A DNA stretch of 5,839 nucleotides. Origin: Gammaproteobacteria bacterium (GTDB lineage: Bacteria > Pseudomonadota > Gammaproteobacteria > Chromatiales > Chromatiaceae). How positions within the stretch are numbered: the stretch's first letter is position 1; every line of letters starts with the position of its first letter. Below, piece by piece: positions 1-4,690 of this stretch. A program made the translations under genes and the position numbers. The stretch is from positions 1 to 5,839 of the forward strand of contig JAHEHQ010000178.1 in the NCBI GenBank assembly GCA_024644505.1, written 5' to 3'. Below the pieces are notes generated by a model, which saw only the letters and a list, made by a program, of their open reading frames with translations, searched no databases and was not told the DNA's origin.

Positions 1-624
1 CTGGTATTGATGGATATCCAGATGCCCGGAATGAGTGGCATCGAAACGACACGACAGTTACGTTCCCGGCACCTCGTGGGACGAGAGTTACCGGTCATCG
101 CGGTAACGGCGCATGCTCGCCCGGAGGACCAGGCCCACCTCCTTTCCGCAGGGCTGAATGACTGCATAACCAAGCCGTTTGAACAAGCCGATTTATGCCG
201 GGTGATTAGAAAATGGACCAGACCTGCAGACACTGCACGAGGAGAGCCGGACAAAATGATTTCGCCCGTCGACGGGGCGAATAGGGAACTATCCGTCACG
301 ATCCCCTGCGACAGTCAACGTCATCTGCCGCCATGGATCTTGCAGAAATTTTATGACTCGCTTCCTGGTCACCGCCAGGCGATAGCCGATGCTTTCGCAC
401 TTCGGGATATTGCATCCTTGAGAGACGAGGCCCACAGTCTGAGGGGCGCTGCCGCCTACTTTGGCGCAGACCGTTTGAGAGACGCGGCTGCGGCGCTGGA
501 GTGGTCCGCCAGAATCCTGGACCGTCTGACTCTCGAAACAAACTTTGAGCAGTTCGACCGCCTGCTGCTCGAAATGATCAAGGTAGGAAAAAGCACCCCT
601 ACCGAAAACAACGCGGAGAATTGA
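1..624 (+). CDS. Hybrid sensor histidine kinase, C-terminal fragment (receiver + HPt), 5' end outside the window
   Basis: This is the tail of a multidomain sensor kinase; the reading frame is open to the left edge, so the sensor, transmitter and start of the receiver are missing. Counting from the first codon, the fragment has 207 residues. The receiver part has the phosphoacceptor Asp5 in LMDIQMPGMSG, the conserved Thr in AVTAHA and Lys58 in TKPF. After a linker (about residues 75-100) comes an HPt domain whose motif HSLRGAAAYFGA places the phosphotransfer histidine at His145 (codon 433-435). Receiver plus HPt at the C-terminus is the layout of unorthodox kinases such as BvgS and EvgS, which pass phosphate on to a separate NarL-type regulator; such a regulator is the next gene, 130 bp downstream. 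The stop is TGA at 622-624. The sensed signal cannot be judged because the sensor domain is not in the window. The domain call is firm; pairing with the next gene is inference. Confidence 0.9.
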   Translation: MVLMDIQMPGMSGIETTRQLRSRHLVGRELPVIAVTAHARPEDQAHLLSAGLNDCITKPFEQADLCRVIRKWTRPADTARGEPDKMISPVDGANRELSVTIPCDSQRHLPPWILQKFYDSLPGHRQAIADAFALRDIASLRDEAHSLRGAAAYFGADRLRDAAAALEWSARILDRLTLETNFEQFDRLLLEMIKVGKSTPTENNAEN

Positions 625-754
625 TGCTTGCATCTATCCATTATTATTATGAATATTATTTATTTATGGAAACTTTCGAAAATTTTTCAATGACATGCGG
701 AATGATTTACAACGAGAATACATCGTGAACCGGGTAGCAGGGTAAATCTGTCCC
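621..754 (+). promoter_or_regulatory. AT-rich spacer between kinase and regulator genes; possible promoter
   Basis: The spacer is very AT-rich, with runs of TTATTATTATGAATATTATT around 641-660. A possible sigma70-like pair is TTGATG at 621-626 and TATTAT at 645-650 with an 18-bp spacer. The match is modest and AT-rich DNA offers many alternatives. GAAAATTTTTC (678-688) is a short AT palindrome with no GC stem, so not a convincing terminator. A 20-codon frame from ATG 666 has no ribosome-binding site and is not called. The spacer suggests that the regulator may have its own promoter in addition to any readthrough. Confidence 0.3.
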
Positions 755-1402
755 ATGAAGTTTCTTTTGGCCGATGATCATGCATTGTTGCGACTTGGCT
801 TGGGTCACGAACTGAGGGGTCGATTCGACAATCTGGAAATCGTCGAGGCAGGTGATTTCCAGGAATTACGGAATATTCTTGCCGAGGACCAGGATTTTGC
901 CCTCTTGCTGATCGATCTCAATATGCCCGGAGGAAGCGGGTTTAGTGAGATAGAGGCCATGCTGCGTCAAACCCCGTCTCTTCCCGTTGTCGTCATATCC
1001 GCGTCAAATGATTTCACGGATGTAGACCGGGTCATGAGACTGGGCGTCAGCGGTTATCTTTATAAAGGGGAGTCCACTGAACTGATTGTTAATGCGCTGA
1101 GACTGGTACTGGCTGGCGGGAAATACATACCATCCGGGTTTTTGAACCGGAAAAAATCTGTCAATCGGGAGCCGACCGGAAATTCCGGTAATCCTGTCCT
1201 TACACCGCGCCAGAACACGATAATGAAACTGATCATTGAAGGTCAGTCAAACAAACAGATAGCAAAAGAACTCAATCTCGCAGAGGCTACGGTAAAATCC
1301 CATATCAGCACGATCTTCCGTTCCCTTGGAGTGCACAGTCGCACCCAGGCCATAGCAGAAGTCATCCGCTTGAAAAAGCTGGATGTTCAAACAGGTGAGT
1401 GA
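755..1402 (+). CDS. Response regulator, NarL/FixJ family (receiver + LuxR-type HTH)
   Basis: A 215-aa two-domain transcription factor of normal length for the family. The receiver (about residues 1-120) has the acidic pair Asp7-Asp8, the phosphoacceptor Asp54 in LLIDLNMPGGSG, Ser82 at the switch position and Lys104 in YLYKGES. The C-terminal LuxR-type helix-turn-helix spans about residues 147-205, opening LTPRQNTIMKLI and with the recognition part NLAEATVKSHISTIFRSLGV. It should bind DNA when phosphorylated. ATG 755 is the first possible start, because an in-frame TAA stands at 743-745; AGGG at 739-742 is a weak, rather distant ribosome-binding site. Its likely phosphodonor is the HPt domain of the kinase ending at 624, as in BvgS/BvgA and EvgS/EvgA. 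The target genes are not known. The cupin gene downstream is a candidate, as its spacer contains heptads like those bound by BvgA-type proteins. The family call is firm; partner and target are inference. Confidence 0.93.
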   Translation: MKFLLADDHALLRLGLGHELRGRFDNLEIVEAGDFQELRNILAEDQDFALLLIDLNMPGGSGFSEIEAMLRQTPSLPVVVISASNDFTDVDRVMRLGVSGYLYKGESTELIVNALRLVLAGGKYIPSGFLNRKKSVNREPTGNSGNPVLTPRQNTIMKLIIEGQSNKQIAKELNLAEATVKSHISTIFRSLGVHSRTQAIAEVIRLKKLDVQTGE

Positions 1403-1437
1403 TCAAGCTCGAACAGATCATCTCCTGTAAAAGCCTG

Positions 1438-1465
1438 ACTCATACGAAAGTATTAGTTCTTTCTT
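1438..1465 (+). terminator. Weak hairpin with GAAA loop and T-rich tail after the regulator gene
   Basis: ACTCATAC (1438-1445) pairs with GTATTAGT (1450-1457) with one mismatch across the tetraloop GAAA, and TCTTTCTT follows. Shape and position, 36 bp past the regulator stop, suit a factor-independent terminator. The stem is AT-rich and the tail is interrupted by C, so termination would be weak at best. Confidence 0.25.
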
Positions 1466-1524
1466 ACGATTCCATTTTCCAGGTTTGTTGACCAGTATTC
1501 CCTATCGTAACTGCATAGGAATGC
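1460..1524 (+). promoter_or_regulatory. Candidate response-regulator binding region and weak promoter before the cupin gene
   Basis: Several TTTCYTA-like heptads lie together: TTTCTTA (1460-1466), ATTCCAT (1469-1475), TTTCCAG (1476-1482), and an imperfect inverted repeat GTATTCCCTAT (1495-1505) / ATAGGAATGC (1515-1524) separated by 9 bp. From memory, BvgA sites are written T(A/T)TC(C/T)TA and EvgA sites have TTCCTACA/TGTAGGAA arms, so the resemblance is real but short. TTGACC (1488-1493) is a fair -35 element, while the region 17-18 bp downstream (CTGCAT/TGCATA) is a poor -10. A poor -10 is typical of activator-dependent promoters. The binding role is inference. Confidence 0.35.
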
Positions 1525-1560
1525 AATGGGCTTTATCGCCCCCGCGATTTGTCTAGGTCA

Positions 1561-2244
1561 ATGATTCAAAAAAGTTTCTCCGGGGTCCGTCGAACATCCC
1601 GTTACCCTGTTGGCGCAACCGGGCTGACATCTTGGGAAAACCGGATACAGGAAATTTTCGAGATTCATTTCGTCAATGAAAAAGACCACTGTTTGTGCAG
1701 TAATGCCTTAATAAAGAGCGCACACGAAATTCACAGCGAACTCATTATTCGTCTCCGGTATCTCGACGCCCTAAGGAATGCGCTGCAGTTCAAGCCCGAA
1801 GATCAACAGGTATGGGGATGGTATCCGTTGATGAGATCACCGCTGCTGCGCGTTGGCTTGTTGAGCCTTTACCGTCCCTTTCACATACCCCTCCACGACC
1901 ACCCAGGTAGCTTTGGTGTTCATAAAGTCATCTCCGGCAGAGCACGTTTCAGGCAGTACAGATTAGCTTCTGACTCGGAATCTGATCGCACCCTTGTGTA
2001 CCTGGAACAGGAATCAGATCAGATCCTGTCAAAGACTGAATGCCTGACCTTCACGCCCTGGTCCGAAAACCTTCATGATATTCAATCCATCAGTCACCGA
2101 AGCGTGGTACTGAGCCTGATGGGAAATCCCTATGACCTGAAAAAAAGGTCCTGGTACTACGAAGTTCCTTTTTCAAGGACCGGAAACAAGAGCCTGTACA
2201 CCCGGGTCAGGCAACGGGTCGCTGCACAGGAAACCCAGGATTGA
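1561..2244 (+). CDS. Cupin-fold protein resembling PCO/ADO-type thiol dioxygenases
   Basis: A 227-aa protein from ATG 1561, or 231 aa from TTG 1549; neither start has a good ribosome-binding site and an in-frame stop at 1516-1518 excludes earlier ones. Numbering from the ATG, the first cupin motif is IPLHDHPGSFGVHKVISG with His112 and His114. The third metal ligand is His171 in SENLHDIQS. The tail has NPYDLKKRSWYYEV (residues 189-202). HDHPG, NLHxI, PYD and the ending R-x-x-YY follow the pattern of plant cysteine oxidases and 2-aminoethanethiol dioxygenase, iron enzymes that add O2 to a thiol to give a sulfinate. Bacterial type I cysteine dioxygenase is the main alternative and shares the three histidines. 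The first 30 residues are basic and show no signal peptide, so it is probably cytoplasmic. The gene follows the response regulator by 158 bp. The substrate is unknown, and a non-enzymatic role as a thiol or oxygen sensor cannot be excluded. The cupin call is strong, the dioxygenase call moderate. Confidence 0.75.
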   Translation: MIQKSFSGVRRTSRYPVGATGLTSWENRIQEIFEIHFVNEKDHCLCSNALIKSAHEIHSELIIRLRYLDALRNALQFKPEDQQVWGWYPLMRSPLLRVGLLSLYRPFHIPLHDHPGSFGVHKVISGRARFRQYRLASDSESDRTLVYLEQESDQILSKTECLTFTPWSENLHDIQSISHRSVVLSLMGNPYDLKKRSWYYEVPFSRTGNKSLYTRVRQRVAAQETQD

Positions 2245-2316
2245 AAACTCAATCGGTCAACGAAACAGCAAGAAAGCCTGATCATCTTTTTCAAGAAATA
2301 ACATTAATAAAAATAA
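2245..2316. other. AT-rich spacer between convergent genes
   Basis: 72 bp separate the stop of the cupin gene (+) from the stop of the yjbQ-family gene (-). The second half is almost pure A/T. I see no GC-rich hairpin followed by a T run on either strand, so the termination signals for the two converging transcripts are not evident. Confidence 0.6.
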
Positions 2317-2724
2317 CTAACTATTTGTAATTATTGTAATTACAACCTGTCTCTTTTGCCTCGGACCATCGAATTCGCAGAAAAACAGGTTCTGCCAGCG
2401 CGACAGACCCAGTTGACCCTCGATCAGCGGGATGGTTTCGGAGGGCCCTACCAGGCCGGATTTCAAATGGGAGTCGCCGTTCCCGTCCTGCTGGTCATGC
2501 AGCCACACCCCGCGGGGAATAATCTTGCGCAGAAAATCCACCACGTCCGTCTGTACGCTCTGGTCCCAGTTCTCCTGGATCATGATGGCGGCGGTGGCAC
2601 CCTGTGCGTAGAGTGCCACCAGGCCGTTCCTGATGCCGCTTCCCCGCACCACCGCCTCAACCTGCGGTGTTATGTCCACCAGTTCCTCACGGCTTGCCGT
2701 GGACAGGGTTATGATTTCACGCAT
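2317..2724 (-). CDS. yjbQ: YjbQ/UPF0047 family protein (secondary thiamine-phosphate synthase-like)
   Basis: A 135-aa protein, close to the usual length of about 138. It shows the family pattern: EN at residues 51-52 (IMIQENWD), WLHDQQDGNGDSHLKS (74-89), GLVGPSETIPLIEGQLGLSRWQ (90-111) and EFDGPR (117-122). Family members have been linked to a weak thiamine-phosphate synthase activity in E. coli, but their main role is unsettled. The usual HTT/HTS triplet of the first motif reads GAT here (YAQGATAAI, residues 39-47), which I believe marks a distinct subgroup. ATG 2724 is chosen because an excellent Shine-Dalgarno (complement of 2732-2737) precedes it; the frame extends further upstream but the extra residues look like mazG read out of frame. 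It overlaps the end of mazG by 16 bp and is very likely translated together with it. Its last residues (TIITNS) are encoded by AT-rich DNA unlike the rest of the gene. The family call is firm; function is not. Confidence 0.9.
   Translation of the reverse strand: MREIITLSTASREELVDITPQVEAVVRGSGIRNGLVALYAQGATAAIMIQENWDQSVQTDVVDFLRKIIPRGVWLHDQQDGNGDSHLKSGLVGPSETIPLIEGQLGLSRWQNLFFCEFDGPRQKRQVVITIITNS
2325..2345. repeat. AT-rich tandem 9-mer that is also a palindrome, at the 3' end of yjbQ
   Basis: TTGTAATTA occurs twice without a gap (2325-2333 and 2334-2342). With the following CAA it also forms a perfect 9-bp inverted repeat, TTGTAATTA / TAATTACAA, around a 3-nt loop (2334-2336). It lies inside the last codons of the yjbQ-family gene, at the change from GC-rich to AT-rich DNA. 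It could be a weak hairpin for the end of the transcript, or chance in an AT-rich tail. Confidence 0.5.
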
Positions 2725-3506
2725 CCCGCCCCCTCCTGTTTGACCTCGTCCCACAGCCGTTCCAGGGTATCGGAATCGAGATCCGGCACTGATCGCCCCC
2801 GGCGGTGTGCAAGGGCCTCCATCTCCCGAAAGCGGCCTTCGAATTTTTCGTTGGCCTGTCTCAAAGAGGATTCGGCATCCACCGTAAGGTGCCGGGCAAG
2901 GTTGACACAACTGAAAAGCAGGTCACCCACTTCATCCTGCAGTCTCGACGGCTCCGCCCCGGATGACAGTTCCTCCTCGATTTCGCTCAATTCTTCACGG
3001 ACCTTGGCCAGCACACCGTCCACGGCCTGCCAGTCGAAGCCAACTTTTGCCGCGCGCTTCTGCAGCTTCTCCGCGCGAACCAGGGCCGGCAGCGCCCTGG
3101 CCACTCCCTCGAGGTGGCTCGTCGGGCCTTCCCCGACCCGCGCCTCCCGTTCGGCGGCCTTGTGGCGTTCCCAGGCGGCGCTTTGCTCGGCGACGTCCGC
3201 CACCCGGGCATCGGCAAACACATGGGGGTGGCGCCGCAACATCTTTTCACTGATGGCGTCGGCAACCTCAGGGAAATCGAAACTCCCCTGCTCACTTGCC
3301 ATCTGGGCGTAGAAGACCACCTGAAACAACAGGTCCCCCAACTCGTCCTTGAGCTCGTCCATATCGCCCCGCTCGATGGCATCCGCCACTTCGTAGGCCT
3401 CCTCGATCGTATGGGGGGCGATAGTCGAAAAGGTCTGTTCCTTGTCCCAGGGACAACCGGATTCCGGATCGCGCAGCCGCGCCATGATCTCTAGCAGTTT
3501 TTCCAT
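2709..3506 (-). CDS. mazG: Nucleoside triphosphate pyrophosphohydrolase MazG
   Basis: A 265-aa protein, nearly the size of E. coli MazG (263 aa). It hydrolyses (d)NTPs to monophosphate and pyrophosphate, thought to clean damaged nucleotides and, in E. coli, to affect ppGpp levels and survival under starvation. Both tandem all-alpha MazG domains are visible. The first opens RLRDPESGCPWDKEQT (10-25) and has the Mg-binding EExxE motif at Glu35, Glu36, Glu39 (IEEAYEV) and ELGD at 55-58. The second has EELSEIEEEL (171-180) and DEVGDLL (191-197). All key acidic residues are present in both, so it should be active. ATG 3506 has a good ribosome-binding site, AAGGAA (complement of 3512-3517), 5 nt upstream. 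TAA at 2711-2709 lies inside the yjbQ-family gene. It is downstream of the permease gene on the same strand, separated by 84 bp holding a palindromic element. Confident call. Confidence 0.96.
   Translation of the reverse strand: MEKLLEIMARLRDPESGCPWDKEQTFSTIAPHTIEEAYEVADAIERGDMDELKDELGDLLFQVVFYAQMASEQGSFDFPEVADAISEKMLRRHPHVFADARVADVAEQSAAWERHKAAEREARVGEGPTSHLEGVARALPALVRAEKLQKRAAKVGFDWQAVDGVLAKVREELSEIEEELSSGAEPSRLQDEVGDLLFSCVNLARHLTVDAESSLRQANEKFEGRFREMEALAHRRGRSVPDLDSDTLERLWDEVKQEGAGCVKS
2732..2737 (-). promoter_or_regulatory. Strong ribosome-binding site of the yjbQ-family gene, inside mazG
   Basis: The - strand reads AGGAGG here, 7 nt before ATG 2724-2722. It fixes the start of the yjbQ-family gene and shows that this gene is meant to be translated at a good rate although it begins within the mazG coding sequence. 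Confidence 0.85.
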
Positions 3507-3539
3507 TGGTGTTCCTTGCGTCCGGAAACGTGAGTTTTC

Positions 3540-3595
3540 TGTGGGGCCGGATTCATTCGGCCAAATACCGATGGTCGAATAAATTCGACCCTACA
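3540..3595. repeat. REPIN-like palindromic element: two REP-type hairpins in inverted orientation
   Basis: Two 23-bp halves face each other across a 10-bp spacer (3563-3572). The left half (3540-3562) starts TGTGGGG and contains GGCCGGAT-TC-ATTCGGCC. The right half (3573-3595) contains the perfect hairpin GGTCGAAT-AA-ATTCGACC and ends CCCTACA. Read inward on opposite strands the halves agree at 18 of 23 positions, and all five differences are transitions. Each half folds by itself and the two can pair with each other, which is the structure of REP doublets (REPINs/BIMEs), short non-coding elements mobilised in trans by RAYT transposases. The element lies between the permease gene and mazG and includes the permease stop codon. 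In the transcript it would form two hairpins that could protect or attenuate the message. No second copy is seen in this window, so dispersal in the genome is inference. Confidence 0.75.
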
Positions 3596-4547
3596 CCCCG
3601 GATTCCGGGTCTGCGCGGTACAAGAGCGTCCCGGTGTAAATTCCCAGCGCCACGAATAGGATGCCCGCCAGATGATACATGTGCAGCCTCTCCCCGAGGA
3701 GCAGAACCGACAGTACGCTGCCAAAGACGGGAATCAGATGAATGAACTGGCCCGCCCGGTTGGGTCCAACCTGCCTGACGGCGCGATTCCAGAACAAAAA
3801 TGCCAGCAGTGACGGAAATATCGCAACGTAGGTGACAGTAATCAAGGTAATCCCGTTCAACTTCACAATTGCACCCGTGCCGATCTCCCAGAGATAAAGC
3901 GGGGCGATCCCCAGCACCCCAATCAGTACGGTATAACCCAGCAACGGCAATCCCGCCAGTTCGGGCGGCAGCTTTCTCAGCAGGACCGAATATAAGCCCC
4001 AGACGGTAACCGCCGTCAGTATCCAGATGTCGCCATGGGCCACCTCCAGCGTCATAAGAACGGAAAGGTCCCCCTTGGTGACGATGGTCAAGACCCCGAC
4101 AAGGGAAGCCAGAATGCCCGTTACCTGCCACGGGGACATCCGTGTACCCAGTACCAATCGCGACAACAGGATGATAATCAGGGGCATTACCGACTGCAAA
4201 AGCACCCCATTGGATGCGGTGGTGGTCTGAAGCCCCAGGTAGACCAGGGTATTGAAGCCGGTGACACCCAGCAGGGACAGGCCGACAACCAAACCCAGAT
4301 GTTCCCTCACCAGGCCGCGATACCGGACCATATCGCGCCACACGAAAGGCAGCAGCAGCAATCCCGCAAGGGCCCAACGCCAGAAAGAGAGCCCCACGGG
4401 AGGAACCTCCAGCCTCACGTAACGCGCAAGCACGAAATTTCCGGACCAGAACAGGGTGGTCAGTACCAGCAGCAGGTAGGGGGATACCGTCAGGTATTTC
4501 TTGGACAAAGGGTGGCCCGTTGGATGAGTCTGTCGAACGCCCGTCAT
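3591..4547 (-). CDS. EamA/DMT-superfamily inner-membrane transporter
   Basis: A 318-aa very hydrophobic protein with the size and layout of ten-helix drug/metabolite transporters made of two EamA repeats. The first repeat begins about residue 22 (PYLLLVLTTLFWSGNFVLARY, a typical first helix with WSGNF) and ends about 155. The second begins about 172 (GDIWILTAVTVWGLYSVLLRK) and ends about 309. The end of the second repeat has the familiar PVFGSVLSVLLLGERLHMYHLAGILFVALG (273-302). Family members export amino acids, metabolites or drugs; the substrate cannot be read from the sequence. Start ATG 4547 leaves a hydrophilic N-terminus of about 20 residues and has only a poorly spaced AGG; TTG at codon 14 is an alternative. 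The stop codon (TAG, complement of 3591-3593) lies within the palindromic repeat. mazG follows 84 bp downstream on the same strand; the aminotransferase gene diverges from its 5' side. Confidence 0.92.
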   Translation of the reverse strand: MTGVRQTHPTGHPLSKKYLTVSPYLLLVLTTLFWSGNFVLARYVRLEVPPVGLSFWRWALAGLLLLPFVWRDMVRYRGLVREHLGLVVGLSLLGVTGFNTLVYLGLQTTTASNGVLLQSVMPLIIILLSRLVLGTRMSPWQVTGILASLVGVLTIVTKGDLSVLMTLEVAHGDIWILTAVTVWGLYSVLLRKLPPELAGLPLLGYTVLIGVLGIAPLYLWEIGTGAIVKLNGITLITVTYVAIFPSLLAFLFWNRAVRQVGPNRAGQFIHLIPVFGSVLSVLLLGERLHMYHLAGILFVALGIYTGTLLYRADPESGV

Positions 4548-4690
4548 CCTACAGGAATTGAATCAACGGGTGGTATGAAGATTGTCTGGTCCATCTCTCC
4601 CCGGACTGGGTTAGAATGCGGGGTCTGGTGCCGTCTATAAACTGATGTCGACGGTCGCGGTATTCATCCAACAGTAGCAGGTTCTGTTTC
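4548..4690. promoter_or_regulatory. Divergent promoter region between permease and aminotransferase genes
   Basis: These 143 bp separate two divergent genes and must hold both start regions. For the + strand two -10-like hexamers are visible, TAGAAT (4612-4617) and TATAAA (4636-4641), neither with a good -35 at the right distance. CCCCG (4599-4603) and CGGGG (4619-4623) form a 5-bp inverted repeat around TAGAAT and could be an operator or chance. AGCAGG (4676-4681) is a plausible ribosome-binding site 9 nt before ATG 4691. No clear promoter was found for the permease strand. Confidence 0.4.

Noticed and set aside
265..276. 12-bp perfect palindrome CCCGTCGACGGG
   Set aside because: It lies in coding sequence for the linker between receiver and HPt domains, and a single short GC palindrome is easily chance.
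666..728. 20-codon frame between kinase and regulator genes
   Set aside because: No ribosome-binding site, no recognisable features, and ATG codons are common by chance in this AT-rich spacer.
2725..2910. N-terminal extension of the yjbQ-family frame up to base 2910
   Set aside because: The extra 62 residues overlap mazG in another frame and resemble no YjbQ N-terminus; the strong ribosome-binding site supports ATG 2724.
2356..3312. Long + strand open frame (318 codons) across the mazG/yjbQ region
   Set aside because: It runs opposite to two well-recognised genes. Its translation is rich in Ser, Arg and Ala with no domain, as expected from the antisense of GC-rich coding DNA.
3540..3595. 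The inverted repeat as a simple rho-independent terminator for the permease gene
   Set aside because: Neither hairpin is followed by a T run on the - strand, and the two-hairpin REP-like structure explains the sequence better.
3553..4377. Long - strand open frame (274 codons) in another frame of the permease gene
   Set aside because: The permease frame gives a clear EamA protein with membrane helices; this one is Gly/Arg-rich without motifs and runs into the palindromic element.
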